Source of the DNA: Thalassorhabdus alkalitolerans
GTDB taxonomy: Bacteria > Bacillota > Bacilli > Bacillales > Marinococcaceae
NCBI RefSeq assembly: GCF_042656585.1
Contig: NZ_JBHSPG010000005.1
Length of the DNA stretch: 64,000 nucleotides
Reading direction: 5' to 3' (one strand)
Shown: piece by piece, positions 45,044 to 53,367 of the stretch
How positions within the stretch are numbered: position 1 is the first letter of the stretch
How the letters are laid out: every line of letters begins with the position of its first letter
Translations under genes and position numbers: made by a program
The notes under the pieces: generated by a model
What the model was told of the DNA's origin: nothing
Database searches by the model: none
The model's input: the letters and a program-made list of their open reading frames with translations, nothing else

Positions 45044-45413
45044 AATGACACTCCTTTGTCTTTATATATAGTTTTTATATATAGTTGCTACAACAACTAT
45101 ATAGGGTGTAATAATACTTTATCAAGCTTCCAGGCCTGATAAATAGGTGTTCTTAAAAATACAGCTGTGCTTATCTAGATTTCATCATACTTACTAAATT
45201 AAAGCAAACCTTTTATTTCACCCACGTTTTCCTGTTATCTTCTGTCATATAGGTCTTAGTGCTTTGTATTACTCACACGTCTTTCCAGTTACATTTTCCT
45301 ACGTAAATAAGGATATCCTCCTTCTCTTCCTCGAAAGAATTGACACTTCTAAAATGATCCAATTATTCTGAACTTGAAGATACACTAGTAATTCTAATGA
45401 AGGAGAGATGCAG
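45044..45413. other. Divergent promoter region pirin/amidohydrolase
   Basis: 370 bp without a gene. It contains the pirin operator palindrome at its left edge; nothing else stands out. Confidence 0.5.
45078..45103. promoter_or_regulatory. Inverted repeat upstream of pirin (probable operator)
   Basis: Perfect 10-bp arms TATATAGTTG (45078-45087) and CAACTATATA (45094-45103) with a 6-nt spacer, preceded by a related TATATATAGTTT copy. Position and symmetry fit a MarR/HxlR-type repressor site; the repressor is not encoded here. Confidence 0.6.
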
Positions 45414-46760
45414 ATGAAGCGAACCTTAATAAAAAATGGACTGGTCTTAAACTCTAAGTACGGAACCTTGGAAGAAAAGGATATTCTCATTGAAGGAAAA
45501 CATATTCAAGAAATACGGCCCGTAATTGACGGTATTGATGTTACAGAAGAAATTGATGCACGGAACATGATTATTGCTCCAGGCTTTGTAGATACACACC
45601 GTCATGTATGGGAATCATTGATTCGCCACATTGGCACTGATTGGTCTCTGCAAACCTACTTAGAACGTATTTATTTTAATAACCTGGGTTCTCGCTTAAC
45701 ACCTGAAGACAGCTATCTTGCTAATCTATGGGGTTCCTTGGAGGCCCTTGATGCGGGTGTTACCACCCTTTTAGATTACTCCATGCTGGAGACCCCGGAG
45801 CACGCCGATGCGTGCATTAAAGGTCTGCAGGATGCAGGTATTCGCGCAGTATTTGCTCACGGAACTTCGGGTCACAATGAATATTGGTCAAGAGACAGCG
45901 AAAAAAGACATCCTGTTGATAGCAGGCGAATTAAGAAGGAGTATTTCCAGACAAATGACCAGCTTCTTACTATGGCTCTAGGAGTTCGAGGTCCGGAATT
46001 CAGCTCCTGGGAAACGGCCGTTGATGACATTCATCTGGCCAGGGAGTTAGACTGCATTTCTTCTATGCATATTGGCTTTGGGACATGGGGTCCTCATGAT
46101 CGCTCTATAGAAAGACTGTATCACGCTGATTTATTAGGACCCGATATTAATCTTGTTCATGTAAACACTGTCATGCCTCATGAATACAAACTTATTGGTG
46201 AAACTGGTGCGTCTGTTTCTGTAACACCTGAAGTGGAAATGATGATGGGACACGGATACCCTGCCACTGGACGCGTTTATGAGAATAACGGCCTCGTAAC
46301 TCTAGGAGTGGATGTAGTCGTTTCTACTGCCGGCGATATGTTTTCTCAAATGAAATTCGCACTCCAGGCTGAAAGGGCTCTTCAAAATGAAAAGCTTCTA
46401 GAAAGAGGAGAAATGCCGGGAGACCTTCCCCTTTCCACAGCCGACGCTTATACTTTTGCTACAGCTAACGGGGCGAAAGCTCTGGGGTTAGAAGAAAAGA
46501 CCGGAACTCTTGAAGAAGGGAAAGAAGCTGACCTTATCTTTATCAACCCTGATTCTTTTAATTTGCATCCCTTAAATAACGAAATTATCGGGGCTATTGT
46601 CCAGAGTGCCCGACCTGAAAATATTGATTCTGTTTTCGTAGCCGGTACCCCTGTAAAAAGAAATGGCAAAATGTTAAAGGGAAGTGACTCAACCTTCAAA
46701 AGGCAAGTGGAATCAGCCAGCGAGGCAATTTTTAACCGTCAATACAAAATGACACGGTAA
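45414..46760 (+). CDS. Amidohydrolase family protein (chlorohydrolase/deaminase type)
   Basis: Metal-dependent hydrolase of the TrzN/AtzB/SsnA-like group, about 448 aa. Metal ligands appear in GFVDTHRHVWES, SSMHIGFG and the Asp in the GVDVVVS segment; an N-terminal beta-domain (KNGLVLNS) and the C-terminal GTLEEGKEADLIF strand complete the fold. ATG 45414 has AAGGAGAG 8 nt upstream; the ATG six bases earlier is too close. It may deaminate a heterocycle or guanidine; substrate unknown. Confidence 0.88.
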   Translation: MKRTLIKNGLVLNSKYGTLEEKDILIEGKHIQEIRPVIDGIDVTEEIDARNMIIAPGFVDTHRHVWESLIRHIGTDWSLQTYLERIYFNNLGSRLTPEDSYLANLWGSLEALDAGVTTLLDYSMLETPEHADACIKGLQDAGIRAVFAHGTSGHNEYWSRDSEKRHPVDSRRIKKEYFQTNDQLLTMALGVRGPEFSSWETAVDDIHLARELDCISSMHIGFGTWGPHDRSIERLYHADLLGPDINLVHVNTVMPHEYKLIGETGASVSVTPEVEMMMGHGYPATGRVYENNGLVTLGVDVVVSTAGDMFSQMKFALQAERALQNEKLLERGEMPGDLPLSTADAYTFATANGAKALGLEEKTGTLEEGKEADLIFINPDSFNLHPLNNEIIGAIVQSARPENIDSVFVAGTPVKRNGKMLKGSDSTFKRQVESASEAIFNRQYKMTR

Positions 46761-46778
46761 ATCTGACACGTGGAAAAT

Positions 46779-46826
46779 AAAGCAGGAGTTGTGAATAGGA
46801 TCGTTCCCTTTTCCCACTCCTGCTTT
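46779..46826. terminator. Bidirectional terminator amidohydrolase / RNase J
   Basis: Eleven-bp stem AAAGCAGGAGT/ACTCCTGCTTT between convergent genes, followed by TTT on the plus strand. Confidence 0.8.
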
Positions 46827-46841
46827 TGGCTTCTAAATATA

Positions 46842-48515
46842 TTACACTTCAATGATAATAGGCAAAATCATCGGCTTTTTCTTCGTTTGCTGAAACAAGT
46901 GCTTCCCAGCGGCTTTTCTGACCTGTTGTTTGATTACATTCCATTCACTTCTATCTTCTTCTTTCATGTTGCTTACAGTCTTTTCTATCAGCTTATTTAC
47001 ATCCTTAATAAGCTCGTCAGAATCTTTCATGTAGACAAAGCCTCTGGAAATAGTGTCAGGGTCTGAGACCAGCTTCTTTTCAGTCTTGCTCATTGTTAGC
47101 ACGATAACAAGCATTCCATCTTCAGAAAGCTGTTTCCGGTCACGAAGGACAATGTCTTCTACATCGTCAAGACCGATACCGTCTACATACGTATTCCCTG
47201 CAGGTATTTTTCTCGTTGAACGGGCTTCCCCATATTGAATATCCACGATCTCACCGTTACCCATGACAAATGTATGGTCTTTTTGAACACCGACAGATTC
47301 AGCGAGCAATCGGTGATGGTGAAGCATCCGATGTTCCCCATGAATCGGGATAAAATATTTTGGCTTAAGGAGAGTGAGCATTAACTTTAAGTCCTCCTGA
47401 TACCCATGCCCTGAGACGTGCATCCCCGAAGAGCTTCCCGTTCCATATATCACATGTGCTCCAAGGGTAAATAAATTATCAACTATCTTGCTGACACTTC
47501 GTTCATTTCCCGGAATAGGCCCCGCCGCAAGAATCACTGTATCTCCAGCAAAAATCTCCACATCCCGAAAGTTCCCGGTAGACAGACGCGATAAAGCGGC
47601 TAACGGTTCTCCTTGACTTCCAGTACACAAAACAGCAACCTTCTCAGGTGGAAATTCGTGTACCTCCTTTTTATCAATTAACATCCCATCGGGCACATCT
47701 AAATACCCTCGCTCCATAGCAACATTTACGACGTTTACCATGCTTCGTCCAAGGAGAGCCAGTTTACGATTCGTTTTCCGTGAAGCATCCACAACCTGTT
47801 GAACACGGCTTACATTTGAAGCAAAGGTGGACAGAAAAACTTTTCCCTCCGCTTTCATAAATACCTCTTCCACATTTTCTCCTACAATCTGCTCTGAAGG
47901 GGTCGATCCAGGACGCTCTGCGTTTGTGCTTTCAGAAAGCAAAGCCAGGACCCCTTCCATGCCGATGTCAGCTATTTTGTGGAATTCGGCGTGTTCGTCC
48001 ATGGCCGGCGTTAAATCAAACTTAAAATCCCCGGTATGTACGACGTTTCCTTCTGGAGTTCTGAACACAATACCCAAACAATCAGGAATACTATGAGTTA
48101 CTTTGAAAAAGGTTACATTTATTTCACCGATAGTAAGGCTTGAATTTGAATCGATTTGATTTAATTCTGTTTCCCGGAGAATTCTATGTTCCTTTAATTT
48201 TAATTCAATTAACCCTAGCGTAAAACGCGTCGCAAACACAGGAACATTTATTTTCTTCAAGAAAAATGGGATGCCTCCTATATGGTCTTCATGACCATGG
48301 GTTACAATTAACGCTTTAACCTTTTCCTTATTTTCTACTAAATAGGTCATATCCGGAATAATTAAATCAATCCCTAACAAGCTTTCATCCGGAAACTTAT
48401 TTCCACAGTCAATCACAATAATTTCATCTTTATACTCAATGGCATACATGTTTTTCCCTACTTCATTTAACCCGCCTAAAGCAAAAATAGAGATAGCATT
48501 TTCATTAGTGCTCAC
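46842..48515 (-). CDS. Ribonuclease J family protein
   Basis: Metallo-beta-lactamase/beta-CASP RNase with 5' exonuclease and endonuclease potential, about 557 aa. The zinc motif THGHEDHIGG is complete, as in catalytically active J1; B. subtilis J2 has an altered motif. GDFKFDLTP, LSESTNAERPG and the HVSGHGYQEDL and IPIHGEHRML motifs are also intact. GTG 48515 follows GGAGGG at a normal distance. It stands alone, not next to the usual rnjA or rnjB neighbours, and may be an extra paralogue. Confidence 0.92.
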   Translation of the reverse strand: MSTNENAISIFALGGLNEVGKNMYAIEYKDEIIVIDCGNKFPDESLLGIDLIIPDMTYLVENKEKVKALIVTHGHEDHIGGIPFFLKKINVPVFATRFTLGLIELKLKEHRILRETELNQIDSNSSLTIGEINVTFFKVTHSIPDCLGIVFRTPEGNVVHTGDFKFDLTPAMDEHAEFHKIADIGMEGVLALLSESTNAERPGSTPSEQIVGENVEEVFMKAEGKVFLSTFASNVSRVQQVVDASRKTNRKLALLGRSMVNVVNVAMERGYLDVPDGMLIDKKEVHEFPPEKVAVLCTGSQGEPLAALSRLSTGNFRDVEIFAGDTVILAAGPIPGNERSVSKIVDNLFTLGAHVIYGTGSSSGMHVSGHGYQEDLKLMLTLLKPKYFIPIHGEHRMLHHHRLLAESVGVQKDHTFVMGNGEIVDIQYGEARSTRKIPAGNTYVDGIGLDDVEDIVLRDRKQLSEDGMLVIVLTMSKTEKKLVSDPDTISRGFVYMKDSDELIKDVNKLIEKTVSNMKEEDRSEWNVIKQQVRKAAGKHLFQQTKKKPMILPIIIEV

Positions 48516-48581
48516 ATTTATCCCTCCTGACAGCAATGTTACAAACTAGTATGCCCGGAAGAGGGATGATCAATTAAAAAA

Positions 48582-48610
48582 AGCGCCTGCCCTTGAAGTG
48601 GACAGACACT
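48582..48610 (-). terminator. Terminator of the RNase H-like gene
   Basis: Eleven-bp stem with G-U pairs on the minus strand (48582-48592 with 48600-48610), followed by seven T residues. Confidence 0.75.
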
Positions 48611-48618
48611 AAATTTCG

Positions 48619-49272
48619 CTATATTTCAAGTGTACTTGTAATTTCTATATCCTTAAGCGCTTGCGAAGCTAATTGATCAGCTTCCTGGTTCTTTTTTCTT
48701 GTAACAAGGGTGAATTCAGGAGTGATTCCAAGCTCTTTAATCTTTCGCTCTATTCTTTCAGCCCATGTATTTAGCGTCTCTTCCATACAAGGCCACTCTC
48801 CATTAAGCTGATTGACCACTACTTGAGAATCCCCGATAAAAGTCACTGGTAAATGGTGAACGCCCAAAAGCTCTAGTTCCTGTAAACCAAAATAAAGAGC
48901 AGCATACTCTGCTTCATTATTTGTATCAAGGTCATCAACCTGTGCGTTTTTGCGCATTCGAAATGACTTGCCGTTTTGTTCATAGTAAATTGCACAGCCA
49001 AGACCAGACTTTCGTGAACTGTGGTCAAATCCCCCGTCAAAATACACCGTTATATTATGAGGTTCCGTTTCTACTTCCTCTACATATTTTTTTATCTCTT
49101 TAATAGTCCATGTCGTTTGCAGCTGGTCAACAAAGATAACTTCTTTTACTCTGCCTGTTTTTTGCAAATCTTCAGCAATCAGCAACGCTTTTTCTACCTT
49201 CATCTCCTCTGAGGTGAACGAGGTTTCCGTCCCTTTCGGCGTTTTGTACTTCACTTCCAGACTAACCTTCAT
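48619..49272 (-). CDS. RNase H1-like protein (YpeP family)
   Basis: RNase H-fold protein of about 217 aa. After an N-terminal ~65-residue domain comes the RNase H part with all four acidic positions: VYFDGG, NNEAEY, GDSQVVVNQ and NQEADQLA. GGTGG precedes ATG 49272. Lies upstream of the RNase J gene on the same strand but is separated from it by a terminator. Cleavage of RNA in hybrids is possible; YpeP-like proteins are little studied. Confidence 0.88.
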   Translation of the reverse strand: MKVSLEVKYKTPKGTETSFTSEEMKVEKALLIAEDLQKTGRVKEVIFVDQLQTTWTIKEIKKYVEEVETEPHNITVYFDGGFDHSSRKSGLGCAIYYEQNGKSFRMRKNAQVDDLDTNNEAEYAALYFGLQELELLGVHHLPVTFIGDSQVVVNQLNGEWPCMEETLNTWAERIERKIKELGITPEFTLVTRKKNQEADQLASQALKDIEITSTLEI

Positions 49273-49376
49273 CTTGACCCCACCTTTTGTCACTTTTACT
49301 ACTGTTATACCCTTTTACCTTCAGATTTAGTTTTTGTCCTGTCACTAATCAAGTTTAGTAACTTTCGCAGAAAAGA

Positions 49377-50291
49377 TCAGTATCCCTGTGACTTTGTTGA
49401 TCGTACTTTTTCACGTTTGCCAGAAAACTGTGTAGTTATGATTACACCGGCAATTACGATAAGAGACCCAAGCACCTGCATTCCCGTTATGGTTTCATCA
49501 AGCCACAAATATGCTCCTGCCATAGTGAAAACGGGGAGAAAGTTCAAAAATACAGAAGCTTTGGAGGGACTCAAAAGATCCACTGCACGATTATAAAAGA
49601 CCAGAGCGATAAAAGAAGGAAAGATTCCTAAGTATAAAAGGCCGCTCACGTGACTGGAAGGATCAAAAGCAGGCACCCCAGTAACAATCCATTCAATTAG
49701 GACAATAGGTAAAAGAACAACGACTGAAACTCCTGTCATCACAAACAGAGCAGCATAAGGTGGAAAGAGATGCATGTACTTTTTTACAAAGATTGTGTAG
49801 ACAGCCCACGTGATAATGGCTCCAATCATAATGACATCACCAATGTTCCAGGCCATGGCTGTTATGCCAAATATCCTGCCATCCAAAACCACCCATACCG
49901 CTCCAAAAAAAGATAAGAAAACCCCAATCCACTGAACACCTGCCAATCGTTCCTTCAGCATAAAGGCGCTTAAAATAACCGTGGTTACTGGTATCACTGT
50001 TTCAAGGACAGCGACATTGGTAGCGGTAGTAAATTGCAGGGATCCATATATAAACGTATTAAAAAAAGTAACACCAGTTAATGTCATAATTAAAAAAGGC
50101 TTTTTATATTTCCAGAACGTCATCCGGTATTTCCAGGCGGTAAGAAATCCAATCGGAACTAAAACAATAAAAGCCACTAACAAACGAAAGAACGCAATTG
50201 TGAAAGGCGGCAGATCATTCATTGCTTTTCCTACAAGAATGTTGCCAGCGTAAAAGATGACAACAAGTATCATTAATATGTATGGATAAAT
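49377..50291 (-). CDS. EamA/DMT family transporter (probable ATT start)
   Basis: Ten-helix drug/metabolite transporter with two EamA repeats, 304 aa from the proposed start; the loop HLFPPYAAL separates the halves. The first conventional start (ATG 50273) would cut the first helix and is 27 nt from the ribosome site. AAAGGAGG (50308-50301) is 9 nt before an ATT at 50291, which gives a complete first helix; ATT starts are known for infC. Substrate unknown. Confidence 0.85.
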   Translation of the reverse strand: MYPYILMILVVIFYAGNILVGKAMNDLPPFTIAFFRLLVAFIVLVPIGFLTAWKYRMTFWKYKKPFLIMTLTGVTFFNTFIYGSLQFTTATNVAVLETVIPVTTVILSAFMLKERLAGVQWIGVFLSFFGAVWVVLDGRIFGITAMAWNIGDVIMIGAIITWAVYTIFVKKYMHLFPPYAALFVMTGVSVVVLLPIVLIEWIVTGVPAFDPSSHVSGLLYLGIFPSFIALVFYNRAVDLLSPSKASVFLNFLPVFTMAGAYLWLDETITGMQVLGSLIVIAGVIITTQFSGKREKVRSTKSQGY

Positions 50292-50562
50292 TAGAATTCC
50301 CCTCCTTTAAGAAAGAATAGACAAGCTCTACAATAACATGCCTTGTACTTTTCATACACTTCCCTTTTCATATAAAATGAGAGGCACCTTGTAAGAAACA
50401 AGAACTATAAAAGGTGGGATGGTAAGCTGTAAAAAATATTTCAAGGAAAAGACATGCAAAGCGTTGAACATATAATGTACGAGTATAAGTTTTGGTCTAG
50501 GTTACACTCACTAATTGTCCTTATTAAACATTACAGAACGAATGAAAGAAAGGGTTACTGCC

Positions 50563-51489
50563 ATGGATCAACGTATCCTCTCAAGCTTTCGGATTGGATG
50601 GTTATTACTTCGCGCTGTTGCTGTGCTTTCTTCAAGTGTTGCAACAATTGTCTCTACCATGCTTCCTTTATTTTTGTACTATACCATTTCAAACGGGTAT
50701 TTATTGTTCATGTTTCTTTTTTTAACCTTCTCTGCTTTTTTGATTCACGGGGTCCTCACGCATGCTTTGAACGACTACACTGATTTCCAGTCTGGCACTG
50801 ACCAGCACAGCCCGGCTATATTGTCGGGGGGAAGCCGCATAGTTCAGAATGAACTGGTGCCTCCTAAAACGCTTTGGCTAGTAGGGAAGTGGCTCGCCAT
50901 TATTCTTATATTGCTTGCTTTACTCCTTGCCATATTTTCTTATTACAGATTGTCTATTTTATTAGTGATAGGGGTGTGGGCAGCAGCTTCCTATTCTCTT
51001 CCGCCTCTTCGCTTAAGCTATCGGCCTTTTCTTGGGGAATGGCTTAGTTTATTTATTTCTATCCTTTTTCTTGGTTTTGCCGGTCCGTGGCTGATTCTCG
51101 GAGAAATCCCTTTATGGGCCTGGCAGAATGCTGTCATTAATGCCTTGTTTTGCTTAGCCTGGGTAATGGTTCACCATATTCCTGATCTTGAAGCAGACAA
51201 AAAAGCTGTCCCGCAAAAAAGAACCAGTGTCGTATGGTTTGCCGAAAAGTTCGGCCTGTACTATGCACGTATTCCTGCCCTGCTTTATCTATTTGCGTCG
51301 GGTATCAGCATTTTCTGGCTTGGAAGCGACCGTATAGGAGCGGCATTGGTTCTCCTTGTTACTGTTTCCATTGCTGCGTTTCTTGTATTGAAAATGAACG
51401 TAGAAAATCATCACCAAGTCTCTTATTTTGAGAAGATCATGCTGCTTCTTGCTATGATCACTGCAACAGGCTTAGGCCTCTTTATTTAA
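50563..51489 (+). CDS. UbiA family prenyltransferase
   Basis: Membrane prenyltransferase of about 308 aa with nine helices. The first Asp-rich motif is NDYTDFQSGTD and the second is in DLEADKKA, both intact; SLPPLRLSYRP is typical of MenA-like members. Prenyl acceptor not identified. ATG 50563 has AAGGG 8 nt upstream; longer frames lack a site. Single-gene unit followed by a shared terminator. Confidence 0.88.
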   Translation: MDQRILSSFRIGWLLLRAVAVLSSSVATIVSTMLPLFLYYTISNGYLLFMFLFLTFSAFLIHGVLTHALNDYTDFQSGTDQHSPAILSGGSRIVQNELVPPKTLWLVGKWLAIILILLALLLAIFSYYRLSILLVIGVWAAASYSLPPLRLSYRPFLGEWLSLFISILFLGFAGPWLILGEIPLWAWQNAVINALFCLAWVMVHHIPDLEADKKAVPQKRTSVVWFAEKFGLYYARIPALLYLFASGISIFWLGSDRIGAALVLLVTVSIAAFLVLKMNVENHHQVSYFEKIMLLLAMITATGLGLFI

Positions 51490-51565
51490 GTACACGCTGT
51501 GCTTCAAGTCATCTTACCAACGGATAGAGAAATGTTAGTTCTCTCAAAGAAAAATGAAAATGAAA

Positions 51566-51597
51566 GAACCCCCGTCTTTTAATAAAAACGGGGGTTC
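51566..51597. terminator. Bidirectional terminator UbiA-like / selO
   Basis: Ten-bp GC-rich perfect stem GAACCCCCGT/ACGGGGGTTC between convergent genes. Confidence 0.85.
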
Positions 51598-51628
51598 CTG
51601 TGTTGTGTTTTCTTCTAATTACTTTTCC

Positions 51629-53104
51629 TTACGTTCCGCAATAAGTCCGGTAAGGACGTCCTGAAGGTACAGGCAGCGTAGTGTATTCATCCTGTTCCGG
51701 GGAATAAGCATAAGGGTCTGCTAGAACTTCAAGAAGCTTTTCCATTACGCTGTAATCTTCATGTTCCACGGCAGCTTCAAGCGCCTCTTCCACCCGATGA
51801 TTACGTGGGATGACAGATGGGTTGCTTCTTCTCATTACCTCTTGAATAGAGTCTTTTGAAACCTCTTGCCTGCTGACTCTTTCCTGCCACTTTTCATGCC
51901 ACTTACTAAAGTCTTCAGCGTCAAATAAACTTGAGCCCTCCAGCTTGCCTAACGTTAAAGCCCTGAATGTATTCGTGAAATCAGCTTCATGCCTCTGCAT
52001 GATAGTGAGAAGATTTTCAATGAGAGACTCATCTTCTTCCTCTTTACTCAATAATCCTAGCTTTGACCTCATTCCTTCGAGCCAGTTTTGCTTAAAGAGC
52101 TCAGGAAAGCGAGAAACCTCATCCTGGGCAAGGCTCACAGCCTGTTCCTGGTCTTTCTCAATCAACGGCAGCAAGGTTTCAGCAAACCGTGCGAGATTCC
52201 AGCCGGCAATTGGCGGCTGATTGCCATAGGCGTACCGGCCTTGAACATCAATTGAACTGAATACCGTTTCCGGATCATAGGCATTCATGAATGCACAAGG
52301 GCCGTAATCTATTGTTTCTCCACTTACAGTCATATTGTCTGTATTCATTACTCCGTGTATAAAGCCAATAAGCTGCCACTTTGCTATCAAGTCAGCTTGA
52401 CGCTCGACTACTCTTCCAAGCAAGGATAAATAGGGACGGTTATGTTCTTTTATACCTGGGAAATGCCTCTCTATTGCATAATCGGCTAACGCCTGCAGAT
52501 CTTCAACCGATGTCCCCTTGGCTGCATATTGAAAGGTTCCTACTCGGAGATGACTGGAGGCTACTCGGGTTAACACAGCTCCTGGCAGGATATTTTCCCG
52601 GTACACCGGTTCACCTGTGGTGACAACTGCTAAACTTCGATTCGTAGGCACTCCTAGCGCGTGCATCGCTTCACTCATAATATATTCTCTCAGCATCGGT
52701 CCAAGGCCCGCTCGGCCATCTCCCCCGCGGGAGTATGGAGTTCTACCTGAACCTTTAAGCTGAATATCAAACCGCTCTCCTGATGAAGTCATCTGTTCTC
52801 CCAGGAGCAGGGCCCGTCCGTCCCCCAGCATGGTAAAATTTCCGAATTGATGACCAGCATATGCCTGGGCTAGAGGATTTGAACCTTCAGGGATCTCATT
52901 ACCAGCAAACAAGGCTGCTCCATCGTCACTCTCCAAGGCTTCTGGTTCCAATCCTATTGATTCTGCAAGTGAGTGATTAAAAATGACAAGCTTAGGCGAA
53001 CGAACAGGGTCAGGTTCAAGGCTGCTAAAAAACAATTTAGGCAGACGGGCATAACTGTTGTCTAAATTCCAACCTGCTTCTGTAATGTCTTTTCTCTGTG
53101 TCAT
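51629..53104 (-). CDS. selO: Protein adenylyltransferase SelO (YdiU/UPF0061)
   Basis: Pseudokinase-fold AMP transferase that AMPylates Ser/Thr/Tyr of redox proteins (established for the family), 491 aa. Conserved blocks: LAQAYAGHQFGNFTMLGDGRA, GSGRTPYSRGGDGRAGLGPMLREY (named in parts), FIHGVMNTDNM and IDYGPCAFMNAYDP with the metal-binding Asp. The bacterial protein ends in a Cys, as here (YRTYCGT). AAGGAG precedes the ATG. Confidence 0.95.
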   Translation of the reverse strand: MTQRKDITEAGWNLDNSYARLPKLFFSSLEPDPVRSPKLVIFNHSLAESIGLEPEALESDDGAALFAGNEIPEGSNPLAQAYAGHQFGNFTMLGDGRALLLGEQMTSSGERFDIQLKGSGRTPYSRGGDGRAGLGPMLREYIMSEAMHALGVPTNRSLAVVTTGEPVYRENILPGAVLTRVASSHLRVGTFQYAAKGTSVEDLQALADYAIERHFPGIKEHNRPYLSLLGRVVERQADLIAKWQLIGFIHGVMNTDNMTVSGETIDYGPCAFMNAYDPETVFSSIDVQGRYAYGNQPPIAGWNLARFAETLLPLIEKDQEQAVSLAQDEVSRFPELFKQNWLEGMRSKLGLLSKEEEDESLIENLLTIMQRHEADFTNTFRALTLGKLEGSSLFDAEDFSKWHEKWQERVSRQEVSKDSIQEVMRRSNPSVIPRNHRVEEALEAAVEHEDYSVMEKLLEVLADPYAYSPEQDEYTTLPVPSGRPYRTYCGT

Positions 53105-53211
53105 CCTATCTCCTTTTCTTTATTTGACTTAGTCGTTCATTTATAAACATGTAGATACGTTATTAAAGACATAACCTTTTTAATGTCTGCTTTTCCCATT
53201 TTGATATACCT

Positions 53212-53367
53212 TCACACAACTTGGATAACATTTCCTGCTTTACATTGTACATTACCTTCAGGACATTTAACATTAATAAAGCTTCTGCCTTTGACTCCCT
53301 GTTTTGTTTTTCCGTCACAAAAAATTGCCAGCTGCTTACCTGACACTTCAAGAATTGATTTACTCAT
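53212..53367 (-). CDS. Small Cys-containing protein overlapping the kinase stop codon (51 aa)
   Basis: ATG 53367 lies inside ATGAGTAA, the end of the histidine kinase gene, so start and stop overlap by 8 nt. The frame reads MSKSILEVSGKQLAIF, then CDGKTKQGVKG, then INVKCPEGNVQC and ends AGNVIQVV at TGA 53212. It has three Cys (17, 35, 42), many Gly and Lys and an amphipathic pattern. It is not a family I know. No independent ribosome site is strong, which fits translational coupling. It lies upstream of selO on the same strand. The competing 62-codon frame there is hydrophilic and lacks a start site. Confidence 0.55.
   Translation of the reverse strand: MSKSILEVSGKQLAIFCDGKTKQGVKGRSFINVKCPEGNVQCKAGNVIQVV

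Noticed and set aside
53163..53351. 62-codon minus-strand frame between the kinase and selO
   Set aside because: It overlaps the better-supported 51-aa frame in another phase, has no ribosome site and a less protein-like composition.
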